Origin: CAJUPY01 sp051871275
Lineage (GTDB): Bacteria; Bacteroidota; Bacteroidia; Bacteroidales; Muribaculaceae
Reading direction: 5' to 3'
Assembly: GCA_051871275.1 (NCBI GenBank)
Contig: JBJECR010000150.1
Coordinates: 1-24,727, forward strand
Length of the DNA stretch: 24,727 bases
Both the position numbers and the translations under genes were made by a program. Below are positions 1-7,727 of the stretch, piece by piece. The notes below the pieces were generated by a model that saw only the letters and a program-made list of their open reading frames with translations, did not search any database and was not told the DNA's origin. Each line of letters opens with the position of its first letter. Position 1 is the first letter of the stretch.

Positions 1-61
1 ATTCAAACCTGTAACCTTCTGATCCGTAGTCAGATGCTCTATTCAGTTGAGCTAACGAGCC
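1..61 (-). tRNA. tRNA-Arg(ACG), 3' end cut by window edge
   Basis: Read on the minus strand from 61 down, the sequence folds as a tRNA: 7-nt acceptor arm GGCTCGT, T8-A9, D stem GCTC/GAGC, anticodon stem TCTGA/TCAGA around the loop CTACGGA, 5-nt variable region, and the 5' half of the T arm (ACAGG, TTTGAAT). The anticodon is ACG, so it should decode Arg CGN codons after A34 is deaminated to inosine. The 3' half of the T stem and the acceptor 3' strand lie beyond position 1. A well-formed promoter sits 25 nt upstream. Confidence 0.93.
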
Positions 62-85
62 AACGCTTAATTGCGATTGCGACTG

Positions 86-115
86 CAAAGTTAAGTCTTT
101 TTTCTGAATTGACAA
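86..115 (-). promoter_or_regulatory. Bacteroidota-type promoter for tRNA-Arg
   Basis: On the minus strand there is TTG (113-115) as the -33 element, a 19-nt spacer, then TAACTTTG (86-93), an exact match to the -7 consensus TAnnTTTG. Transcription should begin near 80, about 19 nt before the mature tRNA 5' end. Confidence 0.8.
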
Positions 116-150
116 TAACTTTTTACAAATATTTTTTCAAAAAGATTTTT

Positions 151-158
151 TACTTTTG
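151..158 (+). promoter_or_regulatory. Probable -7 element for the sigma factor operon
   Basis: TACTTTTG matches TAnnTTTG and lies 59 nt before the sigma factor start. No TTG occurs at the expected distance upstream, where the sequence is only T-rich. This may mean a weak promoter or one read by an alternative sigma factor, for example by autoregulation. It lies back to back with the tRNA-Arg promoter. Confidence 0.5.
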
Positions 159-216
159 CATTTTAGTCAGGTCTTAATGGTGTAATCAAACAAAAAACGA
201 TAATAACCAAAGCAGA

Positions 217-729
217 ATGTTTACGTTTAACAGGCATAAATCCGAAAAAGAAGAGAGGTTCACACACATTGTGGATACTTATCGTGAGCCTGTTTACTGG
301 TTCATTCGCCGCAGAGTGGTGAGCCACGATGACGCAGACGACGTGACACAAGAGGTGTTTATACGTATTTACAAAAATATTGATTCCCTTAAAGACCCTG
401 CTGCAGAAAAGGCTTGGATTTTTAAGATTGCTGCAAACGAATGTAACAGGTTCCTGACGCAGAAATACCAAACTGCGGAACTGACGGAAGAAATCTCAAA
501 CCGCCTTATGGAATCTGAATACGTTGACTACGACGATGCAATGCAAGTAAAATTTCAAAAAGCACTGCAAACTCTCTCTGAAAGGCAACGTAACGTGTTT
601 GAACTCCGCTACTACGAGGAAATGCCATACGAACAAATTGCCACTGCACTAAACTCGGAAGTTGCCACACTCAAAGCCACTTACTACGTTGCAAAACAGA
701 AAATTACGGATTATATACTGAACAAATAA
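217..729 (+). CDS. ECF-type RNA polymerase sigma factor
   Basis: 170 residues, the usual size of an extracytoplasmic-function sigma factor, which directs core RNA polymerase to a small regulon in response to an envelope signal. Region 2 spans roughly residues 15-80; its promoter-melting part reads DDADDVTQEVFIRIYKNI, followed by KAWIFKIAANECNRF. Region 4 (about 108-168) has the helix-turn-helix LSERQRNVFELRYYEEMPYE and ends in KATYYVAKQKI. There is no extra C-terminal domain. It is the first gene of three, 17 nt before a small membrane protein that is the likely anti-sigma factor. No strong Shine-Dalgarno precedes the ATG, which is normal in Bacteroidota. The sigma-family assignment is firm; the regulon and signal are unknown. 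Confidence 0.92.
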   Translation: MFTFNRHKSEKEERFTHIVDTYREPVYWFIRRRVVSHDDADDVTQEVFIRIYKNIDSLKDPAAEKAWIFKIAANECNRFLTQKYQTAELTEEISNRLMESEYVDYDDAMQVKFQKALQTLSERQRNVFELRYYEEMPYEQIATALNSEVATLKATYYVAKQKITDYILNK

Positions 730-746
730 ATAAATATACAGACAAT

Positions 747-1082
747 ATGAACACTATTGATAACTTTGACGAAATAGGACGTAAGACGCCTTACACTGTC
801 CCGCAAGGATACTTTGACGGTCAGAGAGAACGTCTGCTCAAAATTGCTGACGAGCAAAAGCCCAAAAGGCTTACAATGGTGAGACGTATCGCATCTGTGG
901 CTGCGGCTATTGCCGTGATTTGCTCCTGTGCTGTCTATTTTTTGGGTAACGACTCCGTGCCGGCTGTGAGTATAGACCCTATGGACGCATACCTTTCTTC
1001 ACTTAGCGATGAACAGCTTGCGCAGGCTGTTGATATTGCAGACTATGATATTTTCTTTGAAACAGATTCTATTAACTACTAA
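747..1082 (+). CDS. One-pass membrane protein, candidate anti-sigma factor
   Basis: 111 residues. The N-terminal ~45 residues are cytoplasmic-looking and contain KTPYTVPQGYFD, a pattern common in small Bacteroidota proteins encoded next to ECF sigma factors. One transmembrane helix follows (about 46-67, VRRIASVAAAIAVICSCAVY), then a 44-residue acidic tail (YLSSLSDEQLAQAVDIADY). Arg-Arg before the helix predicts the N-terminus in the cytoplasm. Position directly behind the sigma factor and this topology suggest it sequesters the sigma factor at the membrane, but no classical zinc-binding anti-sigma motif is visible. The role is inferred from context; the ORF is well supported. Confidence 0.75.
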   Translation: MNTIDNFDEIGRKTPYTVPQGYFDGQRERLLKIADEQKPKRLTMVRRIASVAAAIAVICSCAVYFLGNDSVPAVSIDPMDAYLSSLSDEQLAQAVDIADYDIFFETDSINY

Positions 1083-1100
1083 TTTTTTTATTCACGCTTT

Positions 1101-1631
1101 ATGAAAAAGATAATTTTAATCACTCTTATATCACTCTTCTCCTGCACCACTCTTTTTGCAGACAAGAAAAACGCCCCCAAAAAGCCTACGGAAGATGACT
1201 TCCGCCGTGAAGCTACAGTAATATCCGAGCGACTCAAACTCAGCGAAGACAGTGCCAAAGCATTTGAAACCGTCTATGTGGATTATAAAAAAGAAGTTTT
1301 CGCCGCTATGGAAGCTTGCTGCAAACCTTCCGACAAAAAAGAAAACCTCACGGAAGAGCAAATTGATGAGCAAAACAAGGCTCGCTTGGCTCACGCTCGC
1401 AAAATGCTGGACATCCGCGAAGATTACTACACTAAATTCAAATCCGTGCTCAAGCCGTCACAAATAGACCGCATGTACAAGATTGAAAAGCGTATCGTGG
1501 AACGCAAACGCACTGAAATCAGTTCTCGCAAGTCTAAACACGACAAAGACGGGAAAAAAAGTTCGGACACTCGCCGCAAAAGCAAAAAGGGCGGACAAGG
1601 CTCTGCTCACACGGAACGCCAACAAGAATAA
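1101..1631 (+). CDS. Spy/CpxP-like periplasmic protein
   Basis: 176 residues with a signal peptide (MKKIILITLISLFSCTTLFA, cut after about residue 20). The mature part is helical and charged. Segments such as REATVISERLKLSEDSAKAF and LDIREDYYTKFKSVLKPSQ resemble the Spy/CpxP or 'periplasmic heavy-metal sensor' type helices that Bacteroidota often encode behind an ECF sigma factor. The last ~45 residues are a Lys/Arg/Ser-rich, probably disordered tail. A Cys pair (ACCK) is present near residue 73. It lies 18 nt after the membrane protein in the same operon, so it may be a sensor or chaperone feeding the sigma switch. The family match is by pattern only. Confidence 0.72.
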   Translation: MKKIILITLISLFSCTTLFADKKNAPKKPTEDDFRREATVISERLKLSEDSAKAFETVYVDYKKEVFAAMEACCKPSDKKENLTEEQIDEQNKARLAHARKMLDIREDYYTKFKSVLKPSQIDRMYKIEKRIVERKRTEISSRKSKHDKDGKKSSDTRRKSKKGGQGSAHTERQQE

Positions 1632-1678
1632 TAAGTCACACATAACACAACAGCAACACTCTTCATAGATTTAAGGAA

Positions 1679-1747
1679 GCCCGAAAGGGCAATTGAAACA
1701 AGTTGGGGTGGAGGCGGATTGCGAAATCGTCCTCCACTCGTTTTTTT
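1679..1747 (+). terminator. 3' region of sigma operon: GNRA hairpin plus intrinsic terminator
   Basis: A perfect small hairpin GCCC-GAAA-GGGC (1679-1690) is followed by a second hairpin with arms 1708-1720 and 1725-1737 (GTGGAGG and GATT paired, one 2x2 internal mismatch, loop GCGA) and seven T residues (1741-1747). Both loops are GNRA-type. The second hairpin is a convincing rho-independent terminator for the sigma operon. No TAnnTTTG promoter was seen close upstream, so a separate sRNA gene is not supported, though a processed 3'-UTR RNA is possible. The 277-nt gap between 1631 and 1909 holds this, a promoter and a leader hairpin. Confidence 0.8.
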
Positions 1748-1779
1748 AACCCTGAAAAGACAATAAAAGATTACAACTT

Positions 1780-1810
1780 TTGACGATATGACTTATTATT
1801 CGTAACTTTG
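1780..1810 (+). promoter_or_regulatory. Promoter of the acyl-CoA ligase gene
   Basis: TTG (1780-1782), a 20-nt spacer and TAACTTTG (1803-1810) match the Bacteroidota consensus. The transcript should start near 1816, giving a leader of about 90 nt. Confidence 0.82.
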
Positions 1811-1842
1811 CACCGTCGTTTGAGAGTAAACGGCAAAAATCA

Positions 1843-1884
1843 TTAGAGATTCTCAATGTTAAAGGTGTGAAAATGAGTCTCTAA
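1843..1884 (+). promoter_or_regulatory. Leader hairpin with a minimal upstream ORF
   Basis: In the ~90-nt leader of the acyl-CoA ligase, TTAGAGA-TT-CTCA (1843-1855) pairs with TGAGTCTCTAA (1874-1884): 11 base pairs with a 2-nt bulge and an 18-nt loop. The 3' arm holds ATG AGT CTC TAA (1873-1884), a three-codon ORF that ends 24 nt before the real start. The fold is read directly from the sequence; a regulatory role is only a guess. Confidence 0.45.
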
Positions 1885-1908
1885 ACGAAAAACTAAACTT
1901 ATTAGAGT

Positions 1909-3702
1909 ATGAAAAATTATCTCACCACTCTGATTGACTGTCATCTGGACAAAAATCCGGAAAGAGTGGCTTTTAAATACAAAGAATATCCCGGTGGGTC
2001 TGATTGGAAACCCACACTTTGGAGTGAATTTAGCGAGCAAGTTAACGGTTTGGCTGCCAGGCTCTTGGATTCAAACATCAGCGTACAGGACACTATCGCC
2101 ATTTTCTCTGCAAACCGTCCCGAAATACTCATTTCAGATTTTGCCGCTTTTGCAATACGTGCAATCCCGGTTTCTATTTATTCCACAAGTAGTGCAGAGC
2201 AAGTAAAATACATCGTAAACGACAGCAAAGCATCTATCCTTTTCGTTGGCAACGAAAAGCAGTACGCTATCGCAAAAAGCGTGGCTGCAGAAATGCCCGG
2301 ACTTAAAACTATTGTTACGTTCGACAACGTGAAAGTGGAAGAAGGCGATTTCACTTTCAGCGATTTTTCACAAAAAGCATTGTCACGCAATTTTAATTCC
2401 GAAATTGCTAATCGCAAAAGAGATGTGAAAGAAGATGATATCGCCACACTCATCTATACTTCCGGCACTACCGGCGAGCCTAAAGGTGCCATCCTCACCC
2501 ACTCCAACTTTAACGCCGCACTCGCCATTCACGAAAAAGACCTCCCTATCAGCAGCGAATGGGAGTCACTCTCTTTCCTGCCGCTTAGCCACATTTTTGA
2601 AAAAGCGTGGACATACCTCTGCCTCTCCATGGGAATAGTGGTATGGATAAACAATAACCCCAAAGATATCACAAAATCGCTCCGTGAAGTACGCCCGAAC
2701 TGTATGTGTTCCGTGCCTCGCTTTTGGGAAAAAGCATACGCCACCATCACAGACAAAATGTCTGTAATGCCCTGGTACAAAAAGGCTTTTGTGAACTATG
2801 CTCTCCACATCGGCAAAAAAAGAAACATAGAATACGCAGCAAAAGGACTCAAAGTGCCAAAGTTGCTCGCTCTCCAATACAAATTCGTGGAAAGCCGCAT
2901 CTTCAAGCCGCTCCGCAAAGTTATGGGTATTGAAAACGGACTTTTCTTCCCAACGGCAGGAGCACCGCTGAGTGCAAACATCACGGAATTTTTCCATTCT
3001 CTTGGAATAAACCTCGTGATTGGCTACGGACTTTCCGAAACCACTGCAACAGTATCTTTCTATCCTCCTTGCGGTTGGCAACTCGGAACCGTTGGCAAAC
3101 CGCTTTCCATTTACCAAATCCGTCTGGGCGAAAACAATGAAATACAACTCAAAAGCCCGACGGTGATGAAAGGCTATTTCAACAAGCCCAAAGAAACAGC
3201 GGAAGCATTCACTGCAGACGGGTGGTTCCGCACAGGCGATGCCGGCTCATTAGACCCTGAAACAGGGGCTATCACACTCACAGACAGGCTGAAAGACCTC
3301 TTCAAAACCGCAAACGGCAAATACATCGCACCTCAGGCACTGGAAACACGCCTGGGCGAAGACAAATACATAGAACAAGTGGCAATAATTGCAGACAAAC
3401 GCAAATACGTCACTGCACTTATAACCCCTGCTTTTGAGGCACTTGCGGAATACGCGGAGAAAAAGAAAATTCAATACAAAAACTTTGAAGAACTCGTAAA
3501 AAACAACGAGATTATAAAGCTCATTCAGCAGCGTATTGATGCCTTGCAGAAGGAATTTGCCTCATTTGAGCAAGTAAAAAAGTTCACCCTCATTCCCCGC
3601 GAATTTTCTATGGAACTCGGTGAACTCACAAACACCCTCAAAATTCGCAGAAAAATCATCAGCCTCCATTTTGCCGGCGAAATAGAAGCAATGTACTTAT
3701 AA
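1909..3702 (+). CDS. Long-chain fatty acid-CoA ligase (AMP-forming)
   Basis: 597 residues, the usual length of the FAA1/COG1022 branch of adenylate-forming enzymes. It activates long-chain fatty acids with ATP and CoA via an acyl-AMP intermediate. Motifs in order: phosphate-binding loop YTSGTTGEPKG (183-193), the adenine-site motif GYGLSETT (372-379), RTGD (441-444, Asp binds ribose), the hinge region RLKDLFKTANGKYIAP (about 460-475), and the C-terminal catalytic lysine in LTNTLKIRR (K578). No signal peptide or transmembrane helix is seen, so it is probably cytoplasmic and loosely membrane-associated. It is monocistronic: it has its own promoter, and the next gene has its own too. A fadD-like function is firm; chain-length preference cannot be read. 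Confidence 0.93.
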   Translation: MKNYLTTLIDCHLDKNPERVAFKYKEYPGGSDWKPTLWSEFSEQVNGLAARLLDSNISVQDTIAIFSANRPEILISDFAAFAIRAIPVSIYSTSSAEQVKYIVNDSKASILFVGNEKQYAIAKSVAAEMPGLKTIVTFDNVKVEEGDFTFSDFSQKALSRNFNSEIANRKRDVKEDDIATLIYTSGTTGEPKGAILTHSNFNAALAIHEKDLPISSEWESLSFLPLSHIFEKAWTYLCLSMGIVVWINNNPKDITKSLREVRPNCMCSVPRFWEKAYATITDKMSVMPWYKKAFVNYALHIGKKRNIEYAAKGLKVPKLLALQYKFVESRIFKPLRKVMGIENGLFFPTAGAPLSANITEFFHSLGINLVIGYGLSETTATVSFYPPCGWQLGTVGKPLSIYQIRLGENNEIQLKSPTVMKGYFNKPKETAEAFTADGWFRTGDAGSLDPETGAITLTDRLKDLFKTANGKYIAPQALETRLGEDKYIEQVAIIADKRKYVTALITPAFEALAEYAEKKKIQYKNFEELVKNNEIIKLIQQRIDALQKEFASFEQVKKFTLIPREFSMELGELTNTLKIRRKIISLHFAGEIEAMYL

Positions 3703-3735
3703 TCTTTTGCAAAATACTGCAAATTTGAATTTTTC

Positions 3736-3766
3736 TTGTAAAAAACGAGAAAAATAACTACTTTTG
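3736..3766 (+). promoter_or_regulatory. Promoter for the T9SS mini-protein and Ca2+ ATPase
   Basis: TTG (3736-3738), a 20-nt spacer and TACTTTTG (3759-3766). The start site should be near 3772, which favours the GTG at 3801 over the earlier in-frame TTG at 3777 as translation start. Confidence 0.8.
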
Positions 3767-3800
3767 TGGTTCAAAATTGTTATATAGGTATATAGGTGAC

Positions 3801-4118
3801 GTGAAACGCATTTTTCTCATATTAATTTTGCTTCTTTCTTCCGCAGCAAGCATCGCAGCAGGCGAAGTTTTGCCGCAAGACGAGAGTAGCCATAATTATA
3901 GCAGAGAATACGTTGAAAATGAAGATATTGAAATCAACGTAAAAGACGGAGTGGTGACTGTCACCACCTCTAAAACCGTCACTATCAAAATCTTCACTAT
4001 CCTTGGGCAACTGATAACGACGGAAACGGTAAAGCCCGGCACTAAAAAATTTCATATAGAATCACGAGGAATCTATATTCTCAAAGCAGGTTCGGTAACA
4101 AGAAGAATCACTATCTAA
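3801..4118 (+). CDS. Small secreted protein: signal peptide plus T9SS-type C-terminal domain
   Basis: 105 residues from the GTG at 3801, which starts a classical signal peptide (MKRIFLILILLLSSAASIAA). An earlier in-frame TTG at 3777 would add eight residues but lies only ~5 nt after the predicted transcription start. After a ~25-residue acidic linker, the rest (about 43-105) resembles a type A sorting domain of the type IX secretion system: repeated short beta strands (VTVTTSKTVTIKIFTILGQL) and the ending SRGIYILKAGSVTRRITI. No other domain is present, so the protein is nearly all sorting signal. Its stop codon is one nucleotide before the Ca2+ ATPase start, so the two are surely co-transcribed and probably translationally coupled. 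The function is unknown. Confidence 0.75.
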   Translation: MKRIFLILILLLSSAASIAAGEVLPQDESSHNYSREYVENEDIEINVKDGVVTVTTSKTVTIKIFTILGQLITTETVKPGTKKFHIESRGIYILKAGSVTRRITI

Positions 4119-4119
4119 C

Positions 4120-6771
4120 ATGTCTAAAAAACACTATATTGGACTTAATGACAGTGAAGTTATTCGCAGCCGTGAAAAATATGGTGTAAACGTTCTCACC
4201 CCGGCTGAAAAAACTCCACTCTGGAAACAGTTTTTAGAAAAATTTCGTGACCCGCTGATAATCATTCTTATGATTGCAGGCGTAATGTCTATAGGTATTT
4301 CATTTTACGAATATTACGGGCTTGACAAAGCCATAAACGTATTCTTTGAGCCACTCGGCATTTTCATAGCCGTGCTTCTCGCCACCACACTCGCATTTTA
4401 CTTTGAAATGCGTGCTGAAAAAGAATTTGAAATACTCAATCAGGTTAACGATGATGAACCCGTAAAGGTGATTCGAAACTCTAAACTGATACAAATACCA
4501 AAAAAAGACGTTGTGGTGGGCGACATTGTGGTAATTGCCCAGGGAGAAGAAATTCCCGCAGACGGTGTGCTGCTGGAAGCTGTATCGCTGAGCATTGACG
4601 AATCCACCCTCACGGGAGAACCTATCTGCCACAAAACCACAAACCCGGAACTATTTGACCCTAATGCCACATTTCCATCAAACCATGCTCTCCTCGGCAC
4701 AAAAGTGATGGAAGGACATGGAATAATGCAAATCACGGCTGTGGGCGACAACACGGAAAACGGCAAAGTTTTCACCGCTGCACAGATTGACGACAACGTA
4801 AAAACCCCTCTGTCTGAGCAACTTGACAAACTTGGCAAACTGATAGCAAAAATCACTTACGTCATAGCCGCAATAATCGTGATTTGCCGCCTGACAATGT
4901 TTTTCATTCAGTTTCCGGATGCTGAATTTGTAGCCATTGTGGACTATTTCCTCAGCACAATCATGATAGCCGTGGCACTCATCGTGGTAGCCGTGCCGGA
5001 AGGCTTGCCTATGGCTGTAACTCTCTCACTCGCTTACAGTATGCGACGAATGCTCAAGACAAACAACCTTGTCCGCAAACTCCACGCCTGCGAAACCATG
5101 GGAGCCACAACCGTTATCTGCACGGACAAAACCGGCACACTCACGCAAAACAGAATGCAAGTGGCAGACACTCTTTTTGACTCAAACATAGATTCAGACA
5201 TCATAGCACTGGGAATTGCAGCAAACTCTACCGCACAACTCTCTGAAAACGAAGATAAAACGGAAGTAATAGGCAATCCTACGGAAGGTGCGCTCCTGCT
5301 CTGGCTCAAAGGCAAAGGTATAGACTATCGCAGCATTAAAGACACTTGCGACACCGTTTTCGAACTGCCTTTCGACACCGAAAGAAAATACATGGCAACA
5401 GTTGTTTCAACCATGCTCGGGAAAACGCTGTTGCTCGCAAAAGGTGCTCCGGAAATAATAATGCAAATGTGCAATATTTCAGATGCGAAAAAGGCAGAAA
5501 CAAACACAAAACTCGCGGAATTTCAGTCTCGCGGAATGAGGACACTTGCCTTTGCCTGCAAAGAAATAAGCCCTGACGAAATCCCCGTAAAAGACAGTAA
5601 ACTCACGGCTAAAGACTTGACATTCGCAGGCATAGTGGCAATTTCAGACCCGGTGCGTGAAGACGTGCCAGCAGCAGTGGAAGAATGTATAAATGCAGGC
5701 ATCGGCATCAAAATAGTGACAGGAGATACACCCGTAACAGCACGAGAAATAGGACGACAAATAGGACTATGGACCGATAGAGATACCGACGAAAACATCA
5801 TCACCGGACCGGAATTTGCAGCACTCACAGACGAGGAAGTTCTGGAGCGTGTAATGGACATCAAGATTATAGCCCGTGCTCGTCCTATGGACAAAAAGCG
5901 ACTTGTGGAAGCACTGCAAAAGAAAGGGCAAGTGGTGGCGGTGACAGGCGACGGCACAAACGATGCACCGGCACTCAAAGCCGCACACGTGGGTCTTTCC
6001 ATGGGCGACGGCACTTCCGTGGCAAAAGAAGCCTCAGACATTACAATCATAGACAATTCATTCTCATCAATAGGCAGAGCCGTGATGTGGGGACGCTCGC
6101 TTTACAAAAACATTCAGCGATTTATCCTTTTCCAACTCACCGTAAACGTGGTGGCATGCCTCACAGTATTTGCCGGAGCACTTTTCGGAACGGAATCTCC
6201 GCTCACAGTGACACAAATGCTCTGGGTAAACCTTATCATGGACACCTTTGCCGCTATGGCACTCGCATCATTGCCCCCAAGCAATGCCGTGATGAAAGAC
6301 AAGCCCAGAAACAGACAGGCATTCATTATAGGCAAAAATATGTGGGAAAACATTCTTACAACCGGCACCGTGATGTTTGCAATAATGCTCGGGCTACTCT
6401 ATATCTTTGAGAATTACGACGTTACAAGTCTCACAAACCTCTTTGCCTTTAATGCCTCAAGTCCTTCCGTAGCCACAAGGCTTATGCCCTACGAGCTTTC
6501 GCTCTTCTTCACAATATTTGTATTTCTGCAATTCTGGAACATGTTTAACGCCCGTGCTTTCGGCTTGAATATCACAGCATTAAACCTAAAAAAATGCAGT
6601 GAATTTAATTTCATCACAATAGTAATTTTTATAGGGCAATTACTCATCATCACCTTTGGCGGAGCCTTCTTCAACGTACTCCCGCTTGCCCTCACAGACT
6701 GGCTGATAATCATCTCCGCCACCTCCCTCACTCTCTGGATAGGAGAAGGCGTCAGAGCCGTCAAAAGATAG
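4120..6771 (+). CDS. Calcium-translocating P-type ATPase (P2 type)
   Basis: 883 residues. It uses ATP to pump cations, most likely Ca2+ out of the cytoplasm, across the inner membrane. Order of parts: N-terminal cation-ATPase domain (about 1-70), two transmembrane helices, actuator domain with TGEP (165-168), helices with the ion-binding VPEGLP (292-297), phosphorylation motif DKTGTLT (D336), nucleotide-binding domain with KGAPE, hinge motif GDGTND (610-615), and four to six C-terminal helices including NLIMDTFAAMALA. VPEGLP and NLIMDTFAA are typical of PMCA/SERCA-like pumps rather than heavy-metal ATPases. There is no long calmodulin-type tail. It is translated directly after the mini-protein upstream (1-nt gap). 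Ca2+ as the substrate is inferred from family. Confidence 0.93.
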   Translation: MSKKHYIGLNDSEVIRSREKYGVNVLTPAEKTPLWKQFLEKFRDPLIIILMIAGVMSIGISFYEYYGLDKAINVFFEPLGIFIAVLLATTLAFYFEMRAEKEFEILNQVNDDEPVKVIRNSKLIQIPKKDVVVGDIVVIAQGEEIPADGVLLEAVSLSIDESTLTGEPICHKTTNPELFDPNATFPSNHALLGTKVMEGHGIMQITAVGDNTENGKVFTAAQIDDNVKTPLSEQLDKLGKLIAKITYVIAAIIVICRLTMFFIQFPDAEFVAIVDYFLSTIMIAVALIVVAVPEGLPMAVTLSLAYSMRRMLKTNNLVRKLHACETMGATTVICTDKTGTLTQNRMQVADTLFDSNIDSDIIALGIAANSTAQLSENEDKTEVIGNPTEGALLLWLKGKGIDYRSIKDTCDTVFELPFDTERKYMATVVSTMLGKTLLLAKGAPEIIMQMCNISDAKKAETNTKLAEFQSRGMRTLAFACKEISPDEIPVKDSKLTAKDLTFAGIVAISDPVREDVPAAVEECINAGIGIKIVTGDTPVTAREIGRQIGLWTDRDTDENIITGPEFAALTDEEVLERVMDIKIIARARPMDKKRLVEALQKKGQVVAVTGDGTNDAPALKAAHVGLSMGDGTSVAKEASDITIIDNSFSSIGRAVMWGRSLYKNIQRFILFQLTVNVVACLTVFAGALFGTESPLTVTQMLWVNLIMDTFAAMALASLPPSNAVMKDKPRNRQAFIIGKNMWENILTTGTVMFAIMLGLLYIFENYDVTSLTNLFAFNASSPSVATRLMPYELSLFFTIFVFLQFWNMFNARAFGLNITALNLKKCSEFNFITIVIFIGQLLIITFGGAFFNVLPLALTDWLIIISATSLTLWIGEGVRAVKR

Positions 6772-6787
6772 TAAAACGCTTATTCCT

Positions 6788-6818
6788 TTGCTTTTAAGGA
6801 AAAAATTACTTACCTTTG
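6788..6818 (+). promoter_or_regulatory. Promoter of the rfbA-fdtB operon
   Basis: TTG (6788-6790), a 20-nt spacer and TACCTTTG (6811-6818); predicted start near 6824, ~19 nt before the rfbA ATG. The -33 part sits inside a small inverted repeat (TTCCTT/AAGGAA, 6784-6802) that might also help end the ATPase transcript. Confidence 0.82.
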
Positions 6819-6842
6819 TAGGACACAAAAAGATTTAAGGAT

Positions 6843-7727
6843 ATGAAAGGAATAGTGCTTGCCGGCGGCTCCGGCACAAGACTTTACCCTGTGACAATGG
6901 GTATTTCCAAGCAACTCGTACCAATCTACGACAAACCCATGATTTATTATCCCGTTTCCGTGCTTATGCTCGCCGGAATACGCGAAATACTCATCATATC
7001 CACACCACAAGATTTGCCCGGATTCCGTCGCCTGCTCGGTAGCGGCGAACAACTCGGCGTGAAATTTTCATACGCGGAGCAACCTCGTCCGGAAGGTCTT
7101 GCACAGGCTTTTATAATAGGCAAAGACTTTATCGGCGATGATGACGCTTGCCTTGTGCTTGGCGATAATATTTTCTACGGTCAAGGCTTCACTCAGATGC
7201 TGAGCCGTGCAGTGCAAAATGCCGCAGAAAGAAACGAAGCCACCATTTTTGCATATCCCGTGAAAGACCCGCAGCGTTTCGGCGTGGTGGAACTTGACGA
7301 AAACAATAAGGCTGTTTCTATTGAAGAAAAACCTGCCGAACCTAAGTCAAACCTCGCTGTAGTAGGACTTTATTTTTACCCTAACGAGGTGGTGAAAATA
7401 GCTCCGGAAATAAAACCTTCCGCTCGCGGAGAGCTGGAAATTACCTCTGTAAACCAGGTATTTATGGAAAGCGGCAGACTATGCGTGGAATGTTTCGGTA
7501 GAGGTTTTGCATGGCTTGATACCGGTACTATAGATTCGCTCATGGAAGCATCTTCCTTTATTGAAGCCATCCAAAAGCGACAAGGCTTTTACGTTGCCGC
7601 ACTGGAAGAAGTGGCATTCCGCCGTGGCTTTATCACTGCAGAAAAGCTCAAAGAAAATGCAGCAAAACTTATCACCACGGAATATGGTCAATACCTTAAT
7701 GCATTAGCAGACAGACACTTAAAATGA
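6843..7727 (+). CDS. rfbA: Glucose-1-phosphate thymidylyltransferase (RmlA/RfbA)
   Basis: 294 residues, full length for the short RmlA type. It makes dTDP-glucose from glucose-1-phosphate and dTTP, the first step of dTDP-deoxysugar synthesis. Visible signatures: nucleotide-binding loop LAGGSGTRLYPVT (6-18), K23 and SKQLVPIYDKPMIYYP just after, LGDNIFYG near residue 100, the EEKPAEPKSN stretch, and TGTIDSLMEAS near 225. It is the first gene of a four-gene operon and overlaps the next by ATGA. AAGGA lies just before the ATG. No rfbB (dTDP-glucose 4,6-dehydratase) lies beside it, so the 4-keto intermediate must come from a gene elsewhere. Confidence 0.95.
   Translation: MKGIVLAGGSGTRLYPVTMGISKQLVPIYDKPMIYYPVSVLMLAGIREILIISTPQDLPGFRRLLGSGEQLGVKFSYAEQPRPEGLAQAFIIGKDFIGDDDACLVLGDNIFYGQGFTQMLSRAVQNAAERNEATIFAYPVKDPQRFGVVELDENNKAVSIEEKPAEPKSNLAVVGLYFYPNEVVKIAPEIKPSARGELEITSVNQVFMESGRLCVECFGRGFAWLDTGTIDSLMEASSFIEAIQKRQGFYVAALEEVAFRRGFITAEKLKENAAKLITTEYGQYLNALADRHLK

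Noticed and set aside
2566..3147. 193-residue minus-strand ORF within the acyl-CoA ligase gene
   Set aside because: It lies wholly opposite a gene with all family motifs, shows no recognisable domain and has no promoter.
3777..3800. TTG start at 3777 for the T9SS mini-protein
   Set aside because: It would leave a ~5-nt leader after the predicted transcription start, and the signal peptide begins properly at the GTG at 3801.
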